NCBI GenBank assembly: GCA_023376005.1
Contig: CM042145.1
Span: 62,536,673-62,600,672, forward strand
Length of the DNA: 64,000 nucleotides
Origin: Doryteuthis pealeii
Lineage: Eukaryota; Mollusca; Cephalopoda; Myopsida; Loliginidae
Direction: 5' to 3'
How positions within the stretch are numbered: position 1 is the first letter of the stretch; every line of letters starts with the position of its first letter. The notes below the pieces were generated by a model. It was not told where the DNA came from, ran no database searches, and was given only the letters and a program-made list of their open reading frames with translations. The position numbers were made by a program, and so were the translations under genes. Of the stretch, positions 53,726 to 63,592 are shown in pieces.

Positions 53726-54121
53726 TAACTGCTATAATGATGATAATAATAAAAAATAGTAGTAGTAATGAATGGAGTGGATCATTGTAAGTATCAGTTG
53801 GACAGCGAGGGAGTCTATCTCCTTTTTGCTAGTGCTAGACCGGAATAATAAGAAATTCCAACTTTATATTAACACTAGGCATTATTACACATTATAGCGA
53901 GATTTTTGATAATATTAGAATGCTCTAATAAAATAATTTTCCATACCATTGGCTACTTGATAGCATCTTTTTTATCATAATTTATCAAGGGAGATAAATA
54001 TGAATTATACATAGAGTGGGATTTGATATCAAGCTGATGAGGTAGCCTTTAAAGTAAGTAGATGATAAAAGAAATATACAGTAGTGTAAAGGAAGCGGAG
54101 AGAGAGTGGAAAGATAGAGAT

Positions 54122-54126
54122 GATGT

Positions 54127-54213
<87 letters not shown>
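54122..54213. repeat. (GT)n-(GA)n compound microsatellite
   Basis: About 28 bp of GT followed by about 60 bp of GA. Confidence 0.95.
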
Positions 54214-54219
<6 letters not shown>

Positions 54220-54488
54220 GGATAGATAGATAGAGAATGGTGATTAGATAAAAGTAATGTAGATAGAGAGCAATTAGATGCATCACAACGCGGGGAGAGA
54301 GTTACAGATATAGAGAGGAAGATATATTTATAGATAGAAAAAGATAGGCATAGAGTATATATATATATGTGGGAGATTATGTGCTTAATTAAAGTCATAC
54401 CTAATTTTGTTAATTAATTATAACTAAATGAATTAGGCGTGCATATCGGTTTAAATGTAAAGCGTAAACAAATCGAGAAAAAGTCGAT

Positions 54489-54530
54489 CTCTGTATGTAC
54501 ATTTCAGCCCATTAGGCCTCATCAGCAGAG
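54489..54530 (-). ncRNA. Hammerhead ribozyme, left copy
   Basis: Minus strand: stem I CUCUG/CAGAG, core CUGAUGA, stem II GGCC...GGCU with one G-U closing pair, GAAA, a 2-3 bp stem III (AUGUACAU, self-complementary), cleavage-site UA before CAGAG. All invariant core bases are present. The self-complementary stem III fits the known tendency of such minimal type I hammerheads to work as dimers. Confidence 0.8.
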
Positions 54531-54674
54531 CTATAGACAGGGCAGTGCTTTGTGCGTGATTCGAACCCTACCTGTCAGGCTGACAGGCGGACATTCTAAC
54601 CATGCTATAAGTCACCAAAAAAGTGCGATATACATACCAGTTTAAAATGAACGAGAAATTCTGGGGAAGCTAGC

Positions 54675-54727
54675 TAGTGTAGTGGTTAGAATGTCCGCCT
54701 GTCAGCCTGACAGGTAGGGTTCGAATC
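54675..54727 (+). promoter_or_regulatory. RNA polymerase III type 2 internal promoter
   Basis: TAGTGTAGTGG fits the A-box consensus TRGYNNARNNG exactly, and GGTTCGAATC fits the B-box consensus GGTTCRANNC. The boxes are 32 nt apart, within the usual range. The mirrored pair lies at 54558-54611 (minus). It precedes the ribozyme in the same sense by 27 nt. Confidence 0.75.
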
Positions 54728-54754
54728 ACGCACAAAGCACTACCCTGTCTATAG

Positions 54755-54796
54755 TTCTGCTGATGAGGCCTAATGGGCTGAAATGTACATACAGAG
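54755..54796 (+). ncRNA. Hammerhead ribozyme, right copy
   Basis: Stem I UUCUG/CAGAG (one U-G pair), core CUGAUGA (54760-54766), stem II GGCC/GGCU around UAAUG, GAAA (54780-54783), stem III as in the left copy, cleavage-site UA immediately before CAGAG. Differs from the left copy at only one or two positions. Confidence 0.8.
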
Positions 54797-55155
54797 ATCG
54801 ACTTTTTCTCGATTTATTTACGCTTTACATTTAAACCGATATGCACGCCTAATTCATTTAGTTATAATTAATTAATTAACAAAATTAGGTATGACTTTAA
54901 TAATCTCCCACAAATTGTCGGTCTTTGCCATTTCAAACACATTGTTTGACTACTTCATATGTATATATGTATGTATATTAGTTCGTGTATATATATTTAG
55001 TTACATACATACTTATATATAAGTATATATACAAAAACTAATATTTATTATTATTATAATTGCTCTATCTCAGATATTGAGCACGCTCCTAATAAGATTG
55101 CATATATTGGCACACCACTAACTAATCAAGTGAGATAGTGTTAACCATTACCTGT

Positions 55156-55157
55156 GG

Positions 55158-55193
<36 letters not shown>
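55156..55193. repeat. (TA)n microsatellite
   Basis: About 36 bp of TA. Confidence 0.95.
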
Positions 55194-55195
<2 letters not shown>

Positions 55196-55331
55196 GCACT
55201 TTTTTTCGAGAATTGAAAATAAAGTACTCGATTATGGTTGTAAGAGCAGTATTTATTTGTTATAGAGTTCAATAGATTTAAGGTGGGATTATTGTAAATA
55301 CGCATATGGGTAGGTGTACACGTATTTATAC

Positions 55332-55334
<3 letters not shown>

Positions 55335-55371
<37 letters not shown>

Positions 55372-55372
55372 A
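55335..55372. repeat. (GT)n microsatellite
   Basis: About 36 bp of GT followed by GA-rich sequence. Confidence 0.95.
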
Positions 55373-55614
55373 GACATACATATATCGAGAGAGAAAGAGG
55401 GAGAGAGAAGCAAACGATGAAATACATGTTCACTATAGCCGAGACCGAAGGAGGAGCTTGAGGGGAGGGATACAAGAACTGCTCAATACATATATAAATG
55501 AATTGATGTTCGTTGTATATTCTTTCACAGGCGCGTTGTCTTGATGATAAGTGACTAATACGCGGCTTTGAAACCAATGGTAACAATCGCACCTTAAATG
55601 TATTGTAATCTATA

Positions 55615-55646
<32 letters not shown>

Positions 55647-55734
55647 GTTCTTATCGATCTCTTATGCTCGTAGATGCGTTTATTGCAGTCGTTGCACGGG
55701 ATGGTGTAGATGCCAGCTTTGAGAGTGTCGGAGG
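55647..55734 (-). pseudogene. Penelope-like element GIY-YIG endonuclease fragment (N-terminal half)
   Basis: The minus strand encodes DTLKAGIYTIPCNDCN followed, after a deletion, by RIYEHKRSIRT. The 'GIYxIPC..C' start is the first half of the GIY-YIG nuclease of Penelope-like retroelements, with the C-x-x-C typical of that group. The YIG half is missing in this copy. It begins at a (CA)n/(TA)n tract. Confidence 0.7.
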
Positions 55735-55736
55735 TG

Positions 55737-55825
55737 TTGGAACGACTGCAACATACGTTACATCGGTGAAAACCCAACGCAGTCTCACCCAACGCATCTA
55801 CGAGCATAAGAGATCGATAAGAACT
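55737..55825 (+). pseudogene. Penelope-like element GIY-YIG endonuclease fragment (C-terminal half)
   Basis: The plus strand encodes NDCNIRYIGEN, then after a one-base frameshift TQRSLTQRIYEHKRSIRT. This supplies the YIG motif and the R-S-L...R...EHK segment of the nuclease. It lies head-to-head with the copy at 55647 and runs straight into (TA)n at 55830. Reverse transcriptase is not present. Confidence 0.75.
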
Positions 55826-55826
55826 A

Positions 55827-55827
<1 letters not shown>

Positions 55828-55876
<49 letters not shown>
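55828..55876. repeat. (TA)n microsatellite
   Basis: About 46 bp of TA, abutting the Penelope-like fragment. Confidence 0.95.
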
Positions 55877-55878
<2 letters not shown>

Positions 55879-56189
55879 AAAAACACTTATGAATTGAGTA
55901 AGAGAGGACAGAACAAGAAAAAGTCTGAACAACAGCATTATCATCATCATCATCAGCACCACCACCACCACCATGTGAGACGTCATTGATGACTAATGAG
56001 AACTACGGTGGGCAATATTATCTCCCAATTATCTTTACTTGATCCGCCAAAACGAAGTTTTCTTAATTACAGACTGTGATTATTATGATCTGTGGACGTC
56101 TATTGTGGAATCGCACTAATTTTAGGTGCGTATACTCAAAACGGGGTGGGTGGGTGCCAACGTTCGCCGCTGTCAGCCTCCTCACAACA

Positions 56190-56332
56190 CACACACAACC
56201 CATACAGACACACACACGCGCACACACACTGTCTCTCTCTCTCTCTCTCTCTCTCTAACTCTCCCTCTCTCTCTCTCTGACACACACACACACACACACA
56301 CATACACACTCACGTACTCACAGACACACACA

Positions 56333-56391
<59 letters not shown>

Positions 56392-56430
56392 CCCCTCACA
56401 CACACACACCACGCCCCCCTCTCTCTCTCC
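56190..56430. repeat. Compound (CA)n/(CT)n satellite
   Basis: Alternating tracts of CA and CT cover about 240 bp with few other bases. Confidence 0.95.
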
Positions 56431-56867
56431 CTTTCACTGTCACACTTAATCCTCGCTCGGGGCATCGACATCATCGCATTCACCTCGAGATGAAATTCCC
56501 ACCATTATTATTTTCTGTATTTTGTCTTTTTCTTCTTTTTATTGTCATTTCTTAATATTTTTTATTCATTTGTTTTCTTCAAAAAACAAAAAAAAAAATG
56601 CTGATGTTTATACGTGACTTGATGAATCAAGAATTTAAAGGTGTAGGGGTGGTGGTGGTGTTGTCGGATTTTGACACCCAGTCCGGGGATTCGGTTGCAC
56701 GTCTCAGCATTTCTAGTTTAAAGTTTAATAAGAAGACATCAAACAAGTGACCTTTGACCTCACCGGTATTTAGCAGAAAAAGAAAAAACGAACAGGTGAA
56801 AAATCTCGTCGGATGAGTGTCGTGGATCACATGGTAAAGAGATACGACAAGATGTTTTTCTCTGAAT

Positions 56868-57010
56868 TTTTGAGATGAGGCTTGAAATATTTGGAGTTTT
56901 CGGACTATTATCCACGTCTTTATTGCTATATACACTACGTTTCGGCCGATATGCCCTCTGGTCGTCTTCAGGTGTTTCTCATCTGACTCGGGAACCTTCA
57001 TGTCGTAATC
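56868..57010 (+). repeat. R3 repeat, diverged
   Basis: 'gagatgaggcttgaaatatt', 'ttttcggactattatccacg', 'tacactacgtttcggccgat' and 'cgtcttcaggtgtttctcat'. Here the 'ttcggccgatatgccctctg' loop is well preserved. Confidence 0.65.
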
Positions 57011-57424
57011 GGGAGCCTTCAGGAATGACTACTGGACAAATGTATAAAAGCAATCGATTCAACAAGACTCTTGAGAGAACCTTGCTAACAGCACCCACAA
57101 GTGTGATTCCACGGTGGTTATCGCAACTACCTTTTTCTCCTTTGCCCTACAAAAACCGAACATCAGTACTGACTACTGGAGGGTTATTAAATAAATCCGT
57201 GAAGTGTTGTTGCCATCGCTGAAGGGTTTTTTCGGGTTCTTTGATCAAGGTGGTTTTGTTCCTTGACCTTTAAGGAACAACGGAAGAAATTAGTGGACCA
57301 AAAACTTTACGCATGAGGAACAGTTTTAGGTCCTGAATTTCAGAGGGGATCTTTGATCACCACTCATTTTTCATCCTCCTTAGTTCATACTGTAATATAT
57401 ATTTCGACTCAGTATAATCCTTCA

Positions 57425-57735
57425 GGGTAGATGGTCGGAGAGAGGGCTTACTATGCAGGTATTTGCCTCATACCCTACTTGTATGGGCTGGGCACAAGGC
57501 CTCGTTTTAACGTGGGTCCACCCACAAGCCAAAGCTCAAGGGTGGGAAAGAACAAAAATTGCGCCAATCCCTTCGGCATTCCCCCTCAAGGGGGCGCCTC
57601 AGACGCTGGGCAATAAACCCAGCCCTGCCGCTTTAAGTCAAGGGGGCAGGTATTACCTGGGGGATAGCCCCCTGGGATCGACACTATTAACTTGTAAAGA
57701 TCCAGGGCCGAAGCCACTGGACCCTCACCCCGTTG
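57425..57735 (+). repeat. R1 repeat, end fragment
   Basis: 'ctcaagggggcgcctcagac', 'aataaacccagccctgccgc' and 'gatccagggccgaagccact' match the last 200 bp of the copy at 16055. Confidence 0.7.
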
Positions 57736-58260
57736 GCTTAATATGCAGTGTACTTATAAAACAACATACACTTTTATTTTCCAGTAATTGACTGATGCCA
57801 AGTACATTGTCATCAAACCAGTCTTGATGTTTCCTCACTCTAAAACCAAGTACAGCTGCATCAGTGGAATAAACTTGGTCTCTAAAGTTATCCCATGTGC
57901 CATTAAACTCCAGACTGTCAAGATGTTTAATCAATCTTTCATTCACATCTTTTTGCTTGACTTTGTTTAAATCTATGCGATTTGGTGTTTTTACTCCAGG
58001 CATACGAGTTTGCGAATACAGAGTTTAAATTTACCTCGCACTAAACTATGATCCATGTCGCACTCTGCACTACGCATAACACGTACATTACAGACATCAC
58101 TAGTATCACGGCGGCGGGTTATGAAGAAGTCTATCATATGGCCATGTTTTGATCTTGGGTGGGTCAAAGTAATTTTATGTTTAAGTTTTTGCCAGAAAAG
58201 AGTATTGCAAATAGTTAAATTAAGCTTAGAACAGAGCTCAAGTAGTTTCAGTCCATTTGC
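57735..58260 (-). pseudogene. LINE endonuclease domain remnant
   Basis: The minus strand encodes 'LLELCSKLNLTICNTLFWQK', 'HPRSKHGHMIDFFITRRRDT', 'AECDMDHSLV', then after a frameshift 'RIDLNKVKQKDVNERL' and 'GFRVRKHQDWFDDN'. This is the end of an apurinic-endonuclease-type domain (N-T-L-F, H-P...H-x-I-D, S/C-D-H) followed by the linker to the reverse transcriptase of a non-LTR retrotransposon. The reverse transcriptase is missing. Confidence 0.8.
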
Positions 58261-58268
58261 ATTTACTT

Positions 58269-58269
<1 letters not shown>

Positions 58270-58326
<57 letters not shown>
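58270..58326. repeat. (TA)n microsatellite
   Basis: About 55 bp of TA at the 5' edge of the LINE remnant and of the palindrome that follows. Confidence 0.95.
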
Positions 58327-58328
<2 letters not shown>

Positions 58329-58543
58329 TTTGATATATTGAAAAAACAAAAGATGTTTACAAATGCATGGGATCATCAGGAGAGAATGTGCAAACCGTTT
58401 CGGGGCCTTCCTCTCTACGGTTTTAAAAAGCAACATCGGTTTTAAACCGTAGAGAGAAAGGCCCCGAAACGGTTTGCACATTCTCTCCTGATGATCCCAT
58501 GCATTTGTAAACATCTTTTGTTTTTTCAATATATCAAATTCAC
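58326..58543. mobile_element. Palindromic element between two (TA)n arrays
   Basis: Two ~103-bp arms, 'tttgatatattgaaaaaaca', 'aaatgcatgggatcatcagg' and 'tgcaaaccgtttcggggcct', mirrored from 58440 on, around a short 'agcaacatc' centre. In one sense an arm contains CCCGAAAC and CTCCTGATGA but in the wrong order for a hammerhead. Flanked at 58270 and 58576 by (TA)n. Confidence 0.75.
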
Positions 58544-58572
58544 ACTGTCGGATTAAGTTCCATTTTATTTCA

Positions 58573-58574
<2 letters not shown>

Positions 58575-58625
<51 letters not shown>
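58575..58625. repeat. (TA)n microsatellite
   Basis: About 48 bp of TA. Confidence 0.95.
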
Positions 58626-58627
<2 letters not shown>

Positions 58628-58961
58628 GAGAGGTATCCAAAACTTGGTAGTAAGGAAAGATTCTCTATGTGATTTCTAAGATACGCTGTATTATTATTGT
58701 ATGATCCAGTATGTATAAATACAGTGAATCTTTAAATCACTAAAAAGAGCTCAATGTATAATAAACATTTTAGATTATATACAGAGCAATATTTATCTTT
58801 GAAAGGAAGGAAAAACTCAACACCGTTATTCCATAATAAATTTATTTCGACCAAAATTGGGTCCTTTATAAACCTAAGTTGATTTAATATAGCTCCCCAA
58901 AATTTTGTCTCATCAGATGGTAAATCAAAACAATTTGAATTGCATAACGGAAAAATTTACT

Positions 58962-58962
<1 letters not shown>

Positions 58963-59040
<78 letters not shown>

Positions 59041-59042
59041 GT
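58963..59042. repeat. (CA)n-(TA)n compound microsatellite
   Basis: About 50 bp CA followed by 26 bp TA. Confidence 0.95.
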
Positions 59043-59294
59043 TAAATAGGTAATTACTCTGTTGTCTATTCTCTGAGAAAATTTATGTAATAATAATTGA
59101 ATTATTTAAAATTCTCATCAACCTGAATCAGTTAAAGTTCTATAAAAAAACTTTAATTATAAATTTGAAATAAAATCTGTAGCCTATTCTCTATAAAACT
59201 ATTTTATAAAATTGAACTCTGATAAAAAAAAATATCATTTTCCTCCGGTCATTGTCCGGGTACTTCTGCTAATGGAGTGTGATCAGAACGTATC

Positions 59295-59297
<3 letters not shown>

Positions 59298-59344
<47 letters not shown>

Positions 59345-59345
59345 G
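59298..59345. repeat. (TA)n microsatellite
   Basis: About 43 bp of TA. A second array of about 58 bp follows at 59472-59531, bracketing a 130-bp structured segment. Confidence 0.95.
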
Positions 59346-59470
59346 TCAGACAAACCTACTAAAAGTTTCGCTTAATGCTCTTCAGGGCTAATATCTGACT
59401 CTAATTATTTTCTCTACTTAGGTATTGAGCACTTTTTACTTATTAGCTTTAGTTTCCTGGCGGTTTTGTA

Positions 59471-59471
<1 letters not shown>

Positions 59472-59531
<60 letters not shown>
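59472..59531. repeat. (TA)n microsatellite
   Basis: About 58 bp of TA. Confidence 0.95.
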
Positions 59532-59534
<3 letters not shown>

Positions 59535-59713
59535 TGTTTTTTCTTTTATATCAAATATTGTACCAATAGATTATTTTTGGTTGGTACGATTATCTTGGTC
59601 TTTTCTTTTTTCCAAAATTTTTTTCTCCCCGGGTAATGTTTGATAGTATATTTTTTACAATCAAACTATTTGCTGTTTTTTTTTTTTTACCAACAAGTTT
59701 GGTATATTATATA

Positions 59714-60422
59714 TACTAGCAAATATATGCAACCTCCGGGTGCAAGTATTTAAGTTTTAAGGTAATAAAATATTGTATTAAATTAGAAAGGCTAATGAAA
59801 CTAAATAAGAATACAGATAAAAACATTTGAAACAGAGGGAGTATAATAAAAGATTTGAAAAAGAGGGAGTATAATAAAAGATTTGAAACAGAGGGAGTAT
59901 AATAAAAGATTTGAAACAGAGGGAGTATAATAAAAAATGGAACAACTGAAACTTACTCTTCCATCACTCTCGTCTTTCATTGTTTGTTTTTTAATTTAAG
60001 TATTTACTTAAAAGAGGAAGTAAAGAACAAAATGACAGTTATTTTATCTTGTTAATGGATTTCATTTAAGATTCATTGAAGAGATTTTTGCTTATATTCA
60101 TTAAAATAAAACCAAACAGTTAGAAATCAATAATACTAAGCACATATTTATTAAATTCGATTTTTTAATAATAATATGCAAATTAGCCTTCCCGTTCACA
60201 CTGTAAACCGCTATTTTGTTGTATATATAAATATAATTGCATGTTGTCAGTATGTAGACATAGTTAACAGTATTAATAATGTAAGACAATTTTATTAATA
60301 ATTGAGGTTTAGATAAAAATAAAATCATGGAGAATGTGATGTCAATAACTAAGAAAATTGTGACTTGAGTAGGAATATAGTTTCGGTTACAGAAAGAAAA
60401 ACACACAATCTCCGTTATAATA

Positions 60423-60424
<2 letters not shown>
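59714..60424 (+). repeat. R2 repeat, long copy with internal tandem repeat
   Basis: Starts 'actagcaaatatatgcaacc' and ends 'gttacagaaagaaaaacaca' plus 'ctccgttataataagat', directly followed by (TA)n at 60426. A 28-bp unit 'gatttgaaacagagggagta' plus 'taataaaa' is repeated four times at 59826-59937, absent from other copies. Confidence 0.8.

Positions 60425-60425
<1 letters not shown>

Positions 60426-60472
<47 letters not shown>
60426..60472. repeat. (TA)n microsatellite
   Basis: About 46 bp of TA following the end of an R2 copy. Confidence 0.95.
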
Positions 60473-60473
<1 letters not shown>

Positions 60474-60529
60474 CAATGAAGAAAAGAACCTGTTACGAAT
60501 GACAAGTGTTGGATTCTAATTAAACAACA

Positions 60530-60905
60530 ATGACATATCCAATGCGACATCTTGTCTTGAATTTACCTGACCACCGGTCGTTGTTTGTCGAAAAACAAAA
60601 AATGGGGTGTGGCGCCAATCCGTAAATAAATTCCAAGTCTATTGTGCCTGATTGTCGGTGATGAGCCTGTGCGTTTGTGAAATCGCTGGGCTAAGCTAAA
60701 TTATCGGTTGTGGACACACCTGGGATCGACGTTGTGATCGGAAGAAAGTGTAGCGGATTGAGGGCGTTAGGCATAAATCGATCGACATTTGGGATTTGGA
60801 AAAAGAGAAGGGGGGAGGGTATGATTTGAACAGAGTTATGTACCTTGCTGGGCGGAGACCTCATTAAACGCGTGTCGATCGACAGAGGTTTCACTGCATT
60901 CCCTT
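60530..60905. other. Single-copy-looking block of moderate GC
   Basis: No repeat family is recognised. CG dinucleotides are more frequent than in the flanks ('gggatcgacgttgtgatcgg', 'taaatcgatcgacatttggg'). It could be gene-associated, but no open frame or splice pattern supports a gene. Confidence 0.3.
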
Positions 60906-61177
60906 GATATATATATATATATATATATATATAACCCTCTGTAACCAACTCTCTTTCACTCTCTCACTTTCTCTCTCTGTCTCTATGTATATATATATTC
61001 CCCTCTCCCCATCTCTCTTTCTCTATCGTTGTCTCTCTCTCTCTCTATCTATATTCCTCTCTCTCTCTCTCCATCTCTCTCTCTCTCCCTCTCTCTCTCT
61101 CTCTCCCTGTCTCTATATATTCCTTTGTCTCCATCTCTCTTTTTCTCTCTGTCTCTGTCTCTGTCTATCTGTCTCGC

Positions 61178-61210
<33 letters not shown>

Positions 61211-61235
61211 GAGAGAGAGAGAGAGAGAGAGAGGG
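60905..61235. repeat. (TA)n, (CT)n and (GA)n compound array
   Basis: TA (60906-60932), about 200 bp of imperfect CT repeats, TA (61177-61206) and GA (61209-61232). Confidence 0.95.
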
Positions 61236-61690
61236 GGGAAGGGGGCGTATTTTATGGAGTAGACCGTAGGTTGGATACACGTAAACGCAGAAACAATCTA
61301 AAAGACACGCACATACCAACCAACACGTGTTTTGGCGTTCGTGCTCGGTTTTTACGGGCGACGAAACGAACGTTAGACACGTGGACATATCAATACGCTT
61401 GCGCCGTTTGGCTTGAATTTAGTTTGAAGGAAAAAAAAACACCGAAAAACAAAACCCAAAAGAAAAGAAAAAGAAAAAGAAATAAAGAACACAAGGTGAA
61501 AGAAATGAAATAAAGATTCAAGCACCTCCCCCCAGCCGTGTGAATTGTGGATTAGAAAATGTCAAACATTACTATCCAAAATCCACCTCCGCGTATGCGA
61601 GTTAATATGCGCGTGCGCTTGTTGAGATAAAGAAAATGTTGAAGATAATGTGTAAAACTGTATATAATACAGTACGTTGGTTGGTTAGAT
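61236..61690. other. CpG-richer single-copy-looking block
   Basis: Contains 'gtgttttggcgttcgtgctc', 'acgggcgacgaaacgaacgt' and 'ccaaaatccacctccgcgta'. Not a known repeat. Could be a promoter or a first exon of a neighbouring gene. No open frame of note. Confidence 0.3.
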
Positions 61691-61845
61691 TTTACGGCAT
61701 GTCAAACTTTGATGGGTTATTTTATGCCAACTGGTGAACTACTTATTTAAAAGACGACAGAAGCAAAATAATTTTCGATTTTAGCTACATTCCATTAGGG
61801 GAAAAACAAAAACAAATTAAACTTAAAAACACATTGAACAAATTA

Positions 61846-61846
61846 A

Positions 61847-61905
<59 letters not shown>
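61846..61905. repeat. (CA)n-(TA)n compound microsatellite
   Basis: About 22 bp CA and 34 bp TA, followed by 'actagcaaaaatacccgg', the start motif of an R2-like repeat. Confidence 0.95.
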
Positions 61906-61906
<1 letters not shown>

Positions 61907-62204
61907 CTAGCAAAAATACCCGGTCCATGACCGGACTTAATTTTTTTAAGAACACTAGGGAGTGAGTGGGTAAGAGAGAGAATAAGAGGAAAATTATTTA
62001 TAGAATAAGAAAAATGTAATTGTTTTGAAACATAATTCTATTTTTCTAAAAACTGTTTTGTACATATGACAAAAACTTAAATTCAGTTCTTAATTGCTTG
62101 TTGCATTAAAATGATAAAAAATATTAATTTATTTTCTTTTTTACCCCTAAAAAGTAACAATTAAAAAGAGCTAAGTATTAAACATGTATCCTTATTTATT
62201 TAGC

Positions 62205-62620
62205 TATATCGACAACAGCACCTCTGCTAAGTAAAACCTCTTTCCAATTGGTCCAACTTTTTGTTCGTAGGTGGCGACCCGTGATATTTATGGACGGAAT
62301 CCTAGTGGCGTAACAGTCCATAGCATGCAACATTCCACTTTGACCGTTATTTGGGCTAGACGGGCAGTCAGAGAGGTCAAGCCCTAGCACCTATATGATT
62401 GTCCTTACCGTATTGCTCTTATGGTAAAACCACCATCCCCTTTTTATCATATCTGTGCTAAAAGGCGCTGGTTGAGGGTCTTAGTGTCATAGTTATCACG
62501 TTAAACTGCATCTAGTGGTGAGGTTCCAATTCTGGAGCTCTGGGAAGTGTGAAGTAACCCTTCATTGCCATTACTCACAGGTCCACTCTGACCCAGAGTG
62601 GTAGTACTTGGTAGTACTTG
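62205..62620 (-). repeat. R1 repeat copy
   Basis: 'gtggcgtaacagtccatagc', 'gctagacgggcagtcagaga', 'aagccctagcacctatatga' and 'ggtccactctgacccagagt' in family order. Confidence 0.7.
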
Positions 62621-62677
62621 GTTTTGTTTAAATAAAACTCTTGTGTCGTAAGGAAGATTTCTTCTCTTGACTTTTGG

Positions 62678-62681
<4 letters not shown>

Positions 62682-62715
<34 letters not shown>
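62682..62715. repeat. (TA)n microsatellite
   Basis: About 34 bp of TA abutting the 5'-truncated hammerhead element. Confidence 0.95.
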
Positions 62716-62718
<3 letters not shown>

Positions 62719-62955
62719 CGGTTTCAAATCACGCACAGGGCGGTCTTCCGATCTATAGCTCTGCTGATGAGGCCTAATAGGCCGAAATGTACAAACAGAG
62801 ATTGATTTTTCTCGATTTGTTTAGCCATACATTTAAATAGGTATTCCCGCCTAATTCATTATTAATTAATTAATTTTCAAAATTAGGTACGACTCCAATT
62901 AAGCACTTGTTCTCCCAAAAATTGTCGGCAAAAAGCCATTCCAAACAAACCATGT
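62716..62955 (+). mobile_element. Hammerhead element, 5'-truncated copy
   Basis: Begins inside the B box region ('ccggtttcaaatcacgcaca'), carries the hammerhead, then the tail 'aaaattaggtacgactccaa', 'ttaagcacttgttctcccaa' and 'aaattgtcggcaaaaagcca'. The family tail is more complete here than at 54.9 kb. Bracketed by (TA)n on both sides. Confidence 0.75.
62759..62800 (+). ncRNA. Hammerhead ribozyme, cleavage site mutated
   Basis: Stem I CUCUG/CAGAG and stem II GGCC/GGCC are perfect, the core CUGAUGA and GAAA are intact. The base pair closing stem III and the cleavage site read AA instead of UA (UGUACAAA), so U16.1 is lost and cleavage is unlikely. Shows the ancestral stem II (C before GAAA) that is altered in the 54-kb copies. 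Confidence 0.7.
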
Positions 62956-62957
62956 TT

Positions 62958-62959
<2 letters not shown>

Positions 62960-63015
<56 letters not shown>
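62960..63015. repeat. (TA)n microsatellite
   Basis: About 54 bp of TA. Confidence 0.95.
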
Positions 63016-63016
<1 letters not shown>

Positions 63017-63149
63017 GTGAAACTGACGCTTCTTTCTTCTCTTATATTCGTGGATTTATTGCATTCATTTTTATCGTTGCAAGTTTTTAAAAAAGTATCA
63101 AAATGATCAGAACAAAAATAAACGGAGGATTTCCATAAATGTACTTTCA

Positions 63150-63485
63150 AATCCCATCTTGTCTACCTTTGCGTGGGGTGTGCGGCGTGTGTGTGTGTGT
63201 GTGCGGGGGTGGGGGGTGGGTTGTGTAGCGCTGAGCGGAAATGATGTAAAACATCAAAAGCTTCGGTGAAAGTTTTTACGGCGTCACCGGCGCGTGTCTA
63301 CCTTCAACGGGTTCCCGCCACTCGTGTTCTGTTTGGTCGACATTTTTTAATTTGTCAGGCAAGCAAAATGTCGCATAATGCTATCTCTTTCTTGATTTTT
63401 AAACTTGCGCGGCGACACAGGCATAATGTGAGAGCACACGGTACCGTCGTTTTAAGAAGTAAACCTGGGTCGTTGAAAAAATAAA
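63150..63485. other. CpG-richer block near the window end
   Basis: Contains a (GT)n run (63188-63203), a G-rich stretch and 'ttacggcgtcaccggcgcgt'. The base composition is promoter-like for an AT-rich genome, but no exon was recognised. The 72-codon frame at 63266 has no known domain. Confidence 0.3.
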
Positions 63486-63519
63486 TGAATAGAAAAAAAG
63501 AAAAAAAAAAGAAAAAAGA

Positions 63520-63556
63520 AAGAAAGGATATCTATCTATCTATCTATATCTATATC

Positions 63557-63592
<36 letters not shown>

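Larger units (their letters stand above)
54368..54945. mobile_element. Inverted pair of Pol III-promoter plus hammerhead elements
   Basis: Two copies of one element face each other around a unique spacer (54605-54665). In the right copy (plus) the order is A box TAGTGTAGTGG (54675-54685), B box GGTTCGAATC (54718-54727), hammerhead (54755-54796), then a tail with 'tttaaaccgatatgcacgcc' ending 'aatctcccacaaattgtcgg'. The left copy is its reverse complement, ending at 'gtgggagattatgtgcttaa' next to (TA)n. No protein is encoded. The unit looks like a SINE-scale retroelement transcribed by RNA polymerase III and processed by its own ribozyme. That combination is known in schistosome Sm-alpha-type repeats. 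Here it is inferred from sequence. Confidence 0.75.

Noticed and set aside
56126..56449. Long open frame in the (CA)n/(CT)n region
   Set aside because: The translation is only dipeptide repeats of microsatellite DNA.
59345..59470. Hammerhead-like words on the minus strand (CUGAAGAGC...GCGAAAC with a nearby GUC and GUCAGA/UCUGAC pairing)
   Set aside because: The bases directly next to the core do not pair with those after the GUC, so stem I cannot form in the required place. The outer pairing is separated by unpaired sequence.
60904..61269. Long open frame of Ser/Leu repeats
   Set aside because: Produced by (CT)n and (TA)n tracts. No domain, and stops are absent only because of the repeat.
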